A stretch of DNA of 64,000 nt. It comes from Streptomyces fumanus (GTDB lineage: Bacteria > Actinomycetota > Actinomycetes > Streptomycetales > Streptomycetaceae). Positions 27,324 to 35,035 of this stretch are shown piece by piece. The notes beneath the pieces were generated by a model, which did not search any database, had not been told where the DNA came from, and saw only the letters and a list, made by a program, of their open reading frames with translations. Positions within the stretch are counted from its first letter, which is position 1, and each line of letters starts with the position of its first letter. The translations under genes and the position numbers were made by a program. The stretch is from contig NZ_BNBI01000013.1 of NCBI RefSeq assembly GCF_014655295.1, forward strand, positions 1-64,000, given 5' to 3'.

Positions 27324-27495
27324 GCGGATTCGCTCCTGAACGGTGGTCTCAGGGGACTTACCGCGGGAACGGGGCCGACCGGATCACATGGGGTCCGAGC
27401 GGCCGTGCCGCCCCCGCTGCTGCGCCTCCGGTCCGAAGCACGAAACTGCGACTGCCCTCACTCCGGGGGAACAAACTCCGCTTTTCGAAAAGTAA

Positions 27496-27939
27496 CTAGG
27501 ACAGCGGTACGAGGACGCTGATGCACTTGCCTCCGGACGGCAGATCGCGCACGTGGACGTCGCGGGCGAGGCGGCAGACGATCGGCCAGCCCCGGCCGCC
27601 CACCCGGCGGCGTCCCTGCGCGTCGGTCGGGTCCACGGCGACCGGCAGGCGGTCGCTGCGGTCGCTGACCGAGACCCGGACCGCGGGGCCGGTGACGTCG
27701 ACCCGGAAGTCGGTGATGCCGCCGCCGTGCAGAATGGCGTTGGTGGTCAGCTCGGAGGCGACCAGCACGGCGTCCGACAGGGCGTCGTCGTCGCAGCGGG
27801 CGCGGCCCTGGCGGCAGCACTCGGTGACCGCGCGTTCCACGGCCCGGCGGGCCTCGGCGGGTTTGGACGGCCGCGGCGGCAGGCGCCGGCCGGCGCCGCC
27901 GCGTTCAGCGGCGGGATCGGTGGGGTGCGGTTCGCACAT
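27496..27939 (-). CDS. ATP-binding anti-sigma factor (RsbW-like)
   Basis: 147 aa, ATG start with GGGAG upstream. HATPase_c_2 domain with N-box ASELTTNAILHGGG (~61-74), a G1-like VSVSDRSDRLP and the lid region RRRVGGRGWPIVCRLA. It is encoded 172 bases upstream of the sigma factor on the same strand, the usual place for its anti-sigma factor; the gap leaves room for a second promoter. It is expected to bind the sigma factor and phosphorylate a STAS antagonist. No STAS gene lies beside it; the closest is rsbS/rsbR ~9 kb away. Confidence 0.87.
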   Translation of the reverse strand: MCEPHPTDPAAERGGAGRRLPPRPSKPAEARRAVERAVTECCRQGRARCDDDALSDAVLVASELTTNAILHGGGITDFRVDVTGPAVRVSVSDRSDRLPVAVDPTDAQGRRRVGGRGWPIVCRLARDVHVRDLPSGGKCISVLVPLS

Positions 27940-28068
27940 CCGTCAGCTCCCTGGTCGATGGGACAAGCCGGACCCGGCCGCGGTGGCGCGGCCGGCCAGG
28001 AGGACCATGTGAACCGGCTGACCTCTCCCCGCACCCCCAAACCTCCGGGCCTCCGTACGGCCCAAGGG

Positions 28069-28093
28069 CCATTCCGCGGGCCGGCGGGGGTAC
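28069..28093 (+). promoter_or_regulatory. Near-match SigB-type element before a 72-aa gene
   Basis: CCAT (28069-28072), 15 bases, GGGTAC (28088-28093). The -35 has C for the consensus G. The predicted start would fall about at the start codon (28104). Confidence 0.35.
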
Positions 28094-28103
28094 GCGGAAG
28101 GGC

Positions 28104-28322
28104 ATGACGGATGTTGTGGACTCGGACGAACTGCTGCGACGGATGCAACGCGCGAGGGCCTGCGCGGCCCAGGAGGAACAGACCTGGCGGGCCCGGCGGG
28201 AGGAGCTGGACGCGGCCGACCCGGCCGCCCGGGAGGCGGAGGTGCGCTCCCTGGCCTACGAGGCCGTCGTCCACGTCCTGGACGAGGTGCTGACCCCGGG
28301 CAACCGCACCCGGCGGAGCTGA
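28104..28322 (+). CDS. Hypothetical 72-aa helical protein
   Basis: Not recognised. ATG start with GGAAGGG immediately upstream. The sequence is highly charged and helical (RRMQRARACAAQEEQTWRARREEL), probably a short coiled coil, with one cysteine. Divergent from the anti-sigma gene at 27939. The good ribosome site and codon use support a real gene. Confidence 0.65.
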   Translation: MTDVVDSDELLRRMQRARACAAQEEQTWRARREELDAADPAAREAEVRSLAYEAVVHVLDEVLTPGNRTRRS

Positions 28323-28408
28323 CCGGCGCCCGCCCGGCCGGACGGGCGCCGGGCGGAGCCGGCCGGCGCCCGCCGATTGGGCGGGCCGTCGCGGGGAAGG
28401 CGACCGGC

Positions 28409-29878
28409 ATGGCTGTCGATCACACCCGCGCACCCGTCCTGGAAGCCCTCGCCGAGTACCGCCGCGAGGGGCGGCTGTCGTTCACGCCCCCCGGGCACAA
28501 GCAGGCGCGCGGCGCCGACCCGGCGGCGCGTGAGGTGCTGGGCGACGCGGTGTTCCTCGGGGACGTGCTGACCACCGGCGGGCTGGACGACCGGCTCACC
28601 CGGGGCCGGGTGCTGCAGCGCGCCCAGGAGCTGATGGCCGACGCCGTCCACGCCGACCACGCGTTCTTCTCCACCTGCGGCAGCTCCCTGTCGGTCAAGG
28701 CGGCGATGCTGGCGGTGGCCGGGCCGCACGAGAAGCTGCTGATCGGCCGGGACGCCCACAAGTCGGTGGTCTCCGGCCTGCTGCTGTCGGGCATCGAGCC
28801 GGTCTGGGTCGAGCCGCGCTGGGACCCCGACCGGCATATCGCGCACCCGCCGTCCGCCGAGGAGTTCGACCGGGCCTTCGCCGCCCACCCCGACGCCAAG
28901 GGCGCGCTGATCACCAGCCCGACGCCGTACGGGGCCACCGCGGACCTGCGGGCGGTCGCCGAGGTCTGCCACCGCCGGTCGCGGCCGCTGATCGTGGACG
29001 AGGCGTGGGGCGCGCACCTGCCCTTCCACCCGGACCTGCCGACCTGGGCGATGGACGCGGGCGCCGACATCTGCGTGACCAGCATCCACAAGATGGGCAG
29101 CGGCCTGGAGCAGGGTTCCGTCTTCCACCTCCAGGGCGACCTGGTGCCGCCGGAGCTGCTCGGGATGCGCGCCGACCTGCTCGGCACCACCAGCCCCTCG
29201 TCGCTGATCTACGCGGGCCTGGACGGCTGGCGCCGGCAGATGGCGCTGCACGGGCGGGAGCTGATGGGCGGCGCCCTGGAGCTGGCGGCCGAGGTGCGGG
29301 CGGCGATCGAGCAGATCGACGGCATGCACGTCAACGACCGGGCGGACTTCTGCGGTCCGGGCCGCGCCGACGACTTCGACCCGCTGCCCGTGGTGATCGA
29401 CCTGGACGGGCTCGGCATCTCCGGCTACCAGGCGGCCGACTGGCTGCGCGAGCACCGGGGCCTGATCGCCCACATCACCGACCACCGGCGGATCGGCGCG
29501 CAGCTCACCCACGGCGACGACCGGGAGACCGCCGGGGAGCTGCTGGCCGCGCTGAAGGACCTCGCCCGGGTGGCGCCCTCGCTGCCGGCCGCGCCCGAGG
29601 TGGCGGTGCCGGTGCCGGACGAGCTGCGGATGGCGCAGGTCGCGCTGCCCCGGGACGCGTTCTTCGGGCCGGTGGAGAACGTGCCGCTGGAGGAGGCCGC
29701 GGGGCGGGTCGCGGCGGAGATGATCACCCCGTATCCGCCGGGCATCCCGGCCGTGCTGCCGGGCGAGCGGCTGACCGCGCCGGTGCTGCGGTACCTGCGC
29801 ACCGGGCTGGAGGCCGGGATGTACCTGCCGGACCCGAGCGACCCGTCGCTGGAGACGGTCCGGGTGGTGGCGGAGTGA
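28409..29878 (+). CDS. PLP-dependent Orn/Lys/Arg decarboxylase family protein
   Basis: 489 aa, ATG start. Aminotransferase class I-type fold of the Orn/Lys/Arg decarboxylase major domain: N-terminal FTPPGHKQ, then FFSTCGSSLSVKAAML, the PLP-contacting DEAWGAHLPFH, and the Schiff-base lysine in TSIHKMGSGLEQGS. The C-terminal domain contains AAEMITPYPPGIPAVLPGE. At ~490 aa it is the short form lacking an N-terminal receiver-like wing. It removes CO2 from a basic amino acid to give a polyamine precursor; arginine or lysine cannot be told apart by eye. It stands alone. Confidence 0.88.
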   Translation: MAVDHTRAPVLEALAEYRREGRLSFTPPGHKQARGADPAAREVLGDAVFLGDVLTTGGLDDRLTRGRVLQRAQELMADAVHADHAFFSTCGSSLSVKAAMLAVAGPHEKLLIGRDAHKSVVSGLLLSGIEPVWVEPRWDPDRHIAHPPSAEEFDRAFAAHPDAKGALITSPTPYGATADLRAVAEVCHRRSRPLIVDEAWGAHLPFHPDLPTWAMDAGADICVTSIHKMGSGLEQGSVFHLQGDLVPPELLGMRADLLGTTSPSSLIYAGLDGWRRQMALHGRELMGGALELAAEVRAAIEQIDGMHVNDRADFCGPGRADDFDPLPVVIDLDGLGISGYQAADWLREHRGLIAHITDHRRIGAQLTHGDDRETAGELLAALKDLARVAPSLPAAPEVAVPVPDELRMAQVALPRDAFFGPVENVPLEEAAGRVAAEMITPYPPGIPAVLPGERLTAPVLRYLRTGLEAGMYLPDPSDPSLETVRVVAE

Positions 29879-29906
29879 GCGGACCGGCGCCCCGGCCGTG
29901 ACCCGC

Positions 29907-29920
29907 GTGAATCACGTCAC
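29907..29920 (+). promoter_or_regulatory. Crp-type binding site
   Basis: GTG-AATCAC-GTCAC fits the Streptomyces Crp consensus GTG-N6-GNCAC (recalled) at every defined position. It contains the palindrome CGTGA-A-TCACG. It lies ~53 bases before a TTTAGCGT -10-like box (TAGCGT 29961-29966), centred ~60 bases before the predicted start, a classic activator position. Confidence 0.5.
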
Positions 29921-30023
29921 GAACCCGCGCCCGGCGTTCTCGGAACGGTCAGAAATGGTTTAGCGTTCATCCATACGTGGTGACGGGGTCGACCCGCGCG
30001 GCCCCCCGGCGCCACCGCTTACG

Positions 30024-30055
30024 GCCCTGGCTGGCTTCCCCCGTCCAGCCAGGGC
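30024..30055 (+). terminator. Perfect 11-bp hairpin upstream of the cNMP-binding gene
   Basis: GCCCTGGCTGG (30024-30034) and CCAGCCAGGGC (30045-30055) are exact complements around a 10-base loop, followed by TTTCT. It could end the decarboxylase transcript, or attenuate or end a short RNA started at ~29973. Confidence 0.5.
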
Positions 30056-30172
30056 TTTCTCATGCCCACGCGCGGTCGCCGGAGATCGGCCGGGCCGCCC
30101 GGGGGACGGTGGCCGCCGAAATGGGCACTGGGACTGCACCGGAACCGAACCGTCGGCGAGGAGTCCCGCCTC

Positions 30173-30628
30173 ATGACCAAAGCGATAAAACTGCTCACCG
30201 CCCTCCCCCCGCCGCAGCGTGCCCGGCTGACCGCCCTCGCCCGGGAGGTCTCCTTCCCGGAGGACGCCGCGATCTTCGAGGCCGAGGGTCCCGCCGACCG
30301 CTTCTGGGTCATCCGCTCCGGCGCGGTCTCCCTCACCCAGAGCGTCCCGGCGGCGCAGCGGGTCACGGTGGCCAGCCTCGGCGCCGGCGACCTGCTGGGC
30401 TGGTCCTGGCTGTTCCCGCCGTACCGGTGGGACTTCGGGGCGGAGGCGTTCAGCCCGGTGCGCGCCTACGAGTTCCGCGCGGACCAGGTGCTGGCGCTGT
30501 GCGACGAGGACCCGCGGCTCGGCCTCGCCCTGGTCCGGTCGGTCGCCGAGATCCTCGCGCACCGGCTGGAGATGACCCGCGGCCAGCTCATGGAGCAGTA
30601 CGCGCTGCACCGGCGCGGCTCCCTGTGA
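30173..30628 (+). CDS. Single-domain cyclic nucleotide-binding protein
   Basis: 151 aa from ATG 30173, with GGCGAGGAG nine bases upstream (in-frame ATG 30062 lies within the hairpin leader). It is a cNMP-binding beta-barrel (~15-120; IFEAEGPADRFWVIRSGAVSL and GDLLGWSWLFPPYRWDF) followed by a C-terminal helix. No helix-turn-helix, kinase or channel domain is attached, so it is not a classical Crp. The phosphate-binding cassette is atypical (LLGWSWLFPPYRW), so ligand binding is uncertain. A Crp-type site lies 253 bases upstream. Confidence 0.83.
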   Translation: MTKAIKLLTALPPPQRARLTALAREVSFPEDAAIFEAEGPADRFWVIRSGAVSLTQSVPAAQRVTVASLGAGDLLGWSWLFPPYRWDFGAEAFSPVRAYEFRADQVLALCDEDPRLGLALVRSVAEILAHRLEMTRGQLMEQYALHRRGSL

Positions 30629-30632
30629 GGGC

Positions 30633-31940
30633 TCAGACCCGGTAGCGGCGCAGCGCGGGCACGGCCAGCGCCAGGCCCAGCATCACCACGACGACCAGCA
30701 GTCCGCCGCCGGTCACGGCGGTGCGGGCGCCGAACGCCGAGCCCGCGGTGCCGTGCAGCACATCGGCCAGGCGCGGGCCGCCCGCGACGACGACCGTGAA
30801 GACGCCCTGCATCCGGCCGCGCATCTCGTCGGTGGCGGCGGAGAGCAGGATCGCCCCCCGGAACACCATCGAGACCATGTCGGCGACCCCGGCCAGGGCC
30901 AGGAAGACCACCGCGAGCCACAGGTTGCCGCTCAGCCCGAACCCGGCGATGGCCGCGCCCCAGGCCACCACCGCGCCGATCACCATCCAGCCGTGCCGCC
31001 GGGCCCGGGAGAAGGTGCCGGAGAACAGTCCTCCGGCCACCGCCCCGATGGGGATCGCCGCGAACAGCAGCCCCAGCGCGAGGCCCTCGCCCCAGGGGGC
31101 GTACGTCTCGGCGGCGAGCTGCGGGAACAGGGCGCGGGGCATGCCGAGGACCATGGCGACGATGTCGGCGAGGAAGGAGAGCAGCAGCACGGTGTGCGCG
31201 GCGATGTAGCGGAAGCCCGCCACCACCTCCCGGACGCCCGCGCGCCGCTTCGCCGCCCCGGTCAGCGGCACCAGCGCGGGCAGCCGGTACACCGCCCAGA
31301 CGGTGACGCACAGGGCGAGGGCGTCGATGAGGTACAGCTCGGGCAGGCCGATGACCGGGATGAGCACACCGGCGAGCAGCGGGCCGACCACCTGGCCGGT
31401 CTGCATGACGGTGGAGCCCAGGGCGTTGGCGGCGGGCAGCTCGTCCTCGGGGACCAGCCGGGCGATGGAGGCGCTGCGGGCGGGGGCGTTCAGGCCCCAG
31501 AACGCCTGCTGGAGGGCGAGCAGCGCCATCAGCACGGCGACCGACTCCAGGCCGGTGACGGCCTGCACCCAGAACAGCAGCGAGGTCACGGCGATGCCGC
31601 TGTTGGTGATCAGCAGCAGCTTGCGGCGGTCCATGGTGTCGGCGACCGCGCCGCCCCACAGCGCGAACACCACCAGCGGCAGCAGTCCGGCGAGGCTGGC
31701 CGCGCCGACCCAGGCCGAGGAGCCGGTGATGTCGTAGATCTGCTTGGGCACGGCGACGGCGGTGAGCTGGCTGCCGACGGCCGTGACGATGGTGGAGCTC
31801 CACAGCCTGCGGTAGGCGGGGCGGCGCAGCGGGCGGGTGTCCATCGCCCAGCGGCGCCAGCCCCGGCGGGGAGCCGGTTCGCTGCCGTCGGCGTCGGGGG
31901 TCTCGGCCCGGGGTGCGGTGCTGCTGTCGCTGGTGTCCAC
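30633..31940 (-). CDS. Major facilitator superfamily exporter (EntS/MFS_3-like)
   Basis: 435 aa, GTG start with TAGGAAC upstream. About 11-12 hydrophobic segments; an N-terminal polar tail (~1-40) precedes PAYRRLWSSTIVTAVGSQLTAVAVPKQIYDITGSS, typical of the EntS/transmembrane secretion effector branch. ADTMDRRKLLL is the MFS signature loop between helices 2 and 3. It exports an unknown small molecule. It converges on the cNMP gene with only four bases between stops. Confidence 0.87.
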   Translation of the reverse strand: MDTSDSSTAPRAETPDADGSEPAPRRGWRRWAMDTRPLRRPAYRRLWSSTIVTAVGSQLTAVAVPKQIYDITGSSAWVGAASLAGLLPLVVFALWGGAVADTMDRRKLLLITNSGIAVTSLLFWVQAVTGLESVAVLMALLALQQAFWGLNAPARSASIARLVPEDELPAANALGSTVMQTGQVVGPLLAGVLIPVIGLPELYLIDALALCVTVWAVYRLPALVPLTGAAKRRAGVREVVAGFRYIAAHTVLLLSFLADIVAMVLGMPRALFPQLAAETYAPWGEGLALGLLFAAIPIGAVAGGLFSGTFSRARRHGWMVIGAVVAWGAAIAGFGLSGNLWLAVVFLALAGVADMVSMVFRGAILLSAATDEMRGRMQGVFTVVVAGGPRLADVLHGTAGSAFGARTAVTGGGLLVVVVMLGLALAVPALRRYRV

Positions 31941-32019
31941 GCGTTCCTACTTGGTCGCTACATCTTTCGATTCGGGGGTTCACTATCGCAGGACGCGGCG
32001 GCGGGCGGGGCGGGGGGCG

Positions 32020-32634
32020 TCAGCTTCCGGCGAGCAAGGAGACGCCGAGGGCGATCATGGTGACGGCGACCAGGCCGTCCAGCACCCGCCAGGCGGCAGG
32101 CCGGGCCAGGAACCGGCCGAGGAAGCGGGCGCCGAAGCCCAGCGCGGCGAACCAGACCAGGCTGGCCAGCGCGGCGCCCAGGCCGAAGGTCCAGCGCAGC
32201 GGGCCCCGGTCGGCGGCGACCGAGCCCAGCAGGAACACCGTGTCCAGGTAGACGTGCGGGTTGAGCCAGGTCAGCGCCAGGCAGGTGAGCACCGCCCGGC
32301 GCCGGGAGCCCGCCGCCTCGCCCTCCGCCCGCAGCGCGCCGCCCGGCCGCACCACCCGGCGGGCGGCCAGGGCGCCGTAGCCGAGCAGGAACAGGCCGCC
32401 GATCCAGCCGACCGCGGTGAGCGCGCCCGGCCAGGCCACCACCAGCGCGCCGACCCCGCCCACCCCGAGGGCGATCAGCACCACGTCGGACAGGGCGCAG
32501 ATGCCGACCACCGCGAGGACGGCGTCGCGGCGCACCCCCTGGCGCAGGACGAAGGCGTTCTGGGCGCCGATGGCGACGATGAGCGAGAGGCCGGTGCCGA
32601 AGCCGGCGGCCGCGGCGGTCAGGGCGTTGGTCAT
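32020..32634 (-). CDS. LysE/ArgO family amino acid exporter
   Basis: 204 aa from ATG 32634. Six transmembrane segments; GTGLSLIVAIGAQNAFVLRQG and a central TWLNPHVYLDTVFLLGS are diagnostic of LysE/ArgO basic amino acid exporters. It is divergent from a LysR-type LysG/ArgP regulator, the standard pairing, with 70 bases between them. TAGCGT (32647-32642) ends seven bases before the ATG, so the transcript is probably leaderless. Confidence 0.93.
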   Translation of the reverse strand: MTNALTAAAAGFGTGLSLIVAIGAQNAFVLRQGVRRDAVLAVVGICALSDVVLIALGVGGVGALVVAWPGALTAVGWIGGLFLLGYGALAARRVVRPGGALRAEGEAAGSRRRAVLTCLALTWLNPHVYLDTVFLLGSVAADRGPLRWTFGLGAALASLVWFAALGFGARFLGRFLARPAAWRVLDGLVAVTMIALGVSLLAGS

Positions 32635-32641
32635 GGACCCG

Positions 32642-32699
32642 ACGCTAAACGGGGCGATCACTGGACGTACAGCTAAAGATTCTTACGTACCCTTAGCGC
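32642..32699. promoter_or_regulatory. Divergent promoter region of lysE-type and lysG-type genes
   Basis: The -10-like TAGCGT (32647-32642, minus) and TAGCGC (32694-32699, plus) sit seven and five bases from the respective ATG codons (32634, 32705), and neither gene has a ribosome-binding site. The A/T-rich middle (AGCTAAAGATTCTTACGT) is the likely regulator site. Confidence 0.5.
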
Positions 32700-32704
32700 T
32701 CGTG

Positions 32705-33616
32705 ATGACGACGGCGCTGGGTGATCTCCCGCTGGACCAGGTGCGGACGCTGCTGGCGGTGGTGGACGAGGGGACGTTCGACGCCGCCGCGGCGGCGCTG
32801 CATGTGACGCCGTCGGCGGTGAGCCAGCGGGTGAAGGCGCTGGAGCAGCGCACCGGCCGGGTGCTGCTGCTGCGCACCAAGCCGGTGCGGCCGACCGAGT
32901 CCGGCGCGGTACTGGTGCGGCTCGCCCGGCAGGTGGCCCGGCTGGAGCGGGACGCCCACGCGGAGCTGGGGCTGAGCGGGCCCGGGGAGCCGACCCGGGT
33001 CTCGGTGGCCGTCAACGCGGACTCGCTGGCGACCTGGTTCCTGGCCGCCCTCACCCGGGTGCCGCCCGAACCGGCGCTCTTCTTCGATCTGCGCCGCGAG
33101 GACGAGGACCACACGGCGGCCCTGCTCCGGGAGGGCGCGGTGATGGCGGCGGTGACCTCCTCCCCCGACCCGGTGCCGGGCTGCTCGGTGCGGCCGCTGG
33201 GGCGGATGCGGTACCGGCCGGCGGCCACGCCGGACTTCGCCGCCCGGTACGTCACCGGCCGGCCGCTGCCGGAGGCGCTCGCCGGGGCGCCGGTGGTGGT
33301 CTTCGACCGGCGGGACGACTTCCAGGACGGGTTCGTGCGCCGGCTCGGCGGCGGGCGGGGCGCGGCGAGCCCCGCGCGGCACTACGTCCCCACCTCCGAG
33401 GGTTTCGCCGAGGCCGTCACCGCGGGCCTGGGCTGGGGCATGATCCCCGAGCCCCAGGCCCTGCCGCTGCTGCGCGCCGGGCGGCTGACCGACCTGGCGC
33501 CCGGCCGCGTGGTCGACGTCCCCCTGTACTGGCAGCAGTGGAAGCTCGACTCCCCCGCCCTCGCCACCGTGGCCGAGGCGGTGGCCGGGGCGGCGGCGGA
33601 GGCCCTGCGGCCCTGA
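32705..33616 (+). CDS. LysR-family regulator, LysG/ArgP type
   Basis: 303 aa from ATG 32705 (GTG 32702 directly precedes it). N-terminal winged helix DQVRTLLAVVDEGTFDAAAAALHVTPSAVSQRVKALEQRTGRVLLLR matches the ArgP/LysG/IciA subgroup, followed by a periplasmic-binding-like effector domain. It is expected to activate the divergent exporter when lysine or arginine is high. It has no Shine-Dalgarno and probably a leaderless message. Confidence 0.93.
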   Translation: MTTALGDLPLDQVRTLLAVVDEGTFDAAAAALHVTPSAVSQRVKALEQRTGRVLLLRTKPVRPTESGAVLVRLARQVARLERDAHAELGLSGPGEPTRVSVAVNADSLATWFLAALTRVPPEPALFFDLRREDEDHTAALLREGAVMAAVTSSPDPVPGCSVRPLGRMRYRPAATPDFAARYVTGRPLPEALAGAPVVVFDRRDDFQDGFVRRLGGGRGAASPARHYVPTSEGFAEAVTAGLGWGMIPEPQALPLLRAGRLTDLAPGRVVDVPLYWQQWKLDSPALATVAEAVAGAAAEALRP

Positions 33617-33725
33617 CGGACCGGACGCCGTACGGATCGGCCGGTTTCACCCCGCCGTCGGGCGGCACCCGGAAGGCGAGCAATCCGTACCGAGGACGCG
33701 ATACGACGATCGCAGGTGACTTCTG

Positions 33726-33977
33726 ATGGACAACTGGCGTGAATTCGCAGCCTGCCGCGACGAGGACCCCGATCTCTTCTTCCCGATCGGCACCTCCGGC
33801 CCGGCCCTGCTGCAGACCGAGCAGGCGAAGGCGGTGTGCCACCGCTGCCCGGTCCGTGACCAGTGTCTGCGATGGGCGCTCGACACGGGACAGTCCATCG
33901 GTGTCTGGGGCGGGACCAGCGAGAACGAGCGCCGCGCGCTGAAGCGGCGGATCGGCGCCCGCCGCGGCACCGGCTGA
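33726..33977 (+). CDS. WhiB-like [4Fe-4S] regulatory protein
   Basis: 83 aa, ATG start. The four cluster cysteines are Cys10, Cys38, Cys41 and Cys47 (C-X2-C-X5-C after the first), followed by the turn GVWGG (59-63) and a basic tail RRALKRRIGARRG for DNA contact. All key Wbl features are intact. WhiB-like proteins sense redox or NO through the cluster and bind sigma factor region 4. Which Wbl paralogue this is cannot be settled by eye. It is followed by a strong terminator, so it is monocistronic or at the end of the lysG unit (109-base gap). Confidence 0.95.
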   Translation: MDNWREFAACRDEDPDLFFPIGTSGPALLQTEQAKAVCHRCPVRDQCLRWALDTGQSIGVWGGTSENERRALKRRIGARRGTG

Positions 33978-33994
33978 CGCCGGGAGTACGTGAG

Positions 33995-34033
33995 AAGGCG
34001 GTGGCCGCCCCTGCCGGGGGCGGCCACCGCCTT
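33995..34033. terminator. Perfect 17-bp stem terminator between convergent genes
   Basis: 33995-34011 (AAGGCGGTGGCCGCCCC) pairs without mismatch to 34017-34033 around the five-base loop TGCCG. It sits between the wbl stop (33977) and the opposing stop (34047) and reads as a hairpin from either side. Confidence 0.85.
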
Positions 34034-34046
34034 GTCGTACGGGTGC

Positions 34047-34496
34047 TCAGTCACCCCCGCGGCGCAACGTGCCCCAGGGGCGCTCCTGGTGGTCCACCAC
34101 GTCCCGGGCCTCCTGGATGACGGCGTCGTCGAGCCAGTACAGCGGCTCGACATCGGTCACCAGCGGCTCGTTGTCGGGGCCGCGGCCCGTCTCCCGCCCG
34201 GTGAGCACCCACGCCCGGACGCCGGGGCCCTTGTCGTGCGGCAGATGGGCGTAGTCGTACAGCCGCCGGGCCACCCACACCCGTACCGGGCGGTCCCCCC
34301 ACCACTCCTCCACGTCGAGCGAGTTGGCGGAGAGGCCGGGCATGGGCACGCCCGTGAGTTCGTCGGTGCTGGACAGGCTGCGGAGGTCGGTCCCGGGACC
34401 CCGGGACCAGCGGACGTACAGGTCCTTGTGCCCTTCGACCAGATCGATGACCTCGCCCAGTGTGCGCGCGAGCGGCAGCTCGTCCGGTGCGCTCAT
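34047..34496 (-). CDS. DUF6098 family protein
   Basis: 149 aa from ATG 34496 with GAGGAGG upstream. It contains LYVRWSRGPGTDL, a Trp-rich VEEWWGDRPVRVWVARRLYDYAHLP and WLDDAVIQEARDVVDHQERPWGTLRRG. From memory this is DUF6098 of Streptomyces; function unknown. A SigB-type element (34532-34556, minus strand) precedes it, predicting general-stress expression. Divergent from the DUF488 gene. Confidence 0.8.
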   Translation of the reverse strand: MSAPDELPLARTLGEVIDLVEGHKDLYVRWSRGPGTDLRSLSSTDELTGVPMPGLSANSLDVEEWWGDRPVRVWVARRLYDYAHLPHDKGPGVRAWVLTGRETGRGPDNEPLVTDVEPLYWLDDAVIQEARDVVDHQERPWGTLRRGGD

Positions 34497-34531
34497 GTCC
34501 GATACCTCCTCGTCGCTTACCAGCCGACGGA

Positions 34532-34556
34532 GTACCCCCGTGACCGGCAAGGATTC
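34532..34556 (-). promoter_or_regulatory. SigB-type promoter element for the DUF6098 gene
   Basis: On the minus strand: GAAT (34556-34553), 15 bases, GGGTAC (34537-34532). Predicted start ~34525, giving a ~29-base leader. Confidence 0.62.
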
Positions 34557-34617
34557 GGAAAACGGACCGACGGCATAGGCTCGCCGGAGGAGCGCCGACC
34601 GTGGAAGGGGTCCGATC

Positions 34618-35019
34618 GTGAACGTCCGGGTGCGCCGCGTCTACGAACCGTCCGAGCCGGACGACGGGGTACGGGTCCTGGTGGACCGGCTGTGGCCGCG
34701 GGGCCTGGCCAAGGACGCCGCCCGGGTGGACGAGTGGCCCAAGGCCCTCACCCCGTCGACGGAACTGCGCCGCTGGTTCCACGCGGACGAGGGCTCCTAC
34801 GAGGAGTTCGCCGAGCGGTACGAGGCGGAGCTGGCCGGGCCGGCCGCGGCCGAGGCCCTCGACGGGGTGCGGGGGCTGGTCCGCGAGGGCCCGGTGACCC
34901 TGCTGACCGCGTCGAAGACGCCCGAGCGCAGCCACGCCGCCGTGCTGGCCGGCCTCCTCCGCGAAGGCAAGAGCGAGAGCAGGGGCAAGGGCAAGGGCAA
35001 GGAGAAGGGCAAGGGCTGA
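34618..35019 (+). CDS. DUF488 family protein with Gly/Lys repeat tail
   Basis: 133 aa, GTG start. The core (~1-115) has VRRVYEPSEPDDGVRVLVDRLWPRG and LTASKTPERSHAAVL, the DUF488 (YeaO-like) fold, probably a small cytoplasmic enzyme of unknown reaction. The C-terminal ~14 residues are SRGKGKGKEKGKG, coded by tandem GGCAAG repeats (34983-35016), a basic tail absent from most members I recall. TAGGCT (~34577-34582) is a plausible -10 box. Confidence 0.85.
   Translation: MNVRVRRVYEPSEPDDGVRVLVDRLWPRGLAKDAARVDEWPKALTPSTELRRWFHADEGSYEEFAERYEAELAGPAAAEALDGVRGLVREGPVTLLTASKTPERSHAAVLAGLLREGKSESRGKGKGKEKGKG
34983..35016 (+). repeat. GGCAAG hexanucleotide repeat at a gene end
   Basis: About five GGCAAG/GGAGAAG units in tandem encode the Gly-Lys tail of the DUF488 protein. 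Such tracts can change length by slippage. Confidence 0.8.
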
Positions 35020-35035
35020 GCGGCGGGTGGTCCGC

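Noticed and set aside
27324..27495. SigB-type promoter directly before the first sigma factor
   Set aside because: Only CGGTAA near 27358-27363 was found, without a -35 at a permitted distance.
32680..32695. GGGTAC on the minus strand in the lysE/lysG region
   Set aside because: The -35 position reads CCGT, not GNNT; the exporter start is better explained by the TAGCGT box.
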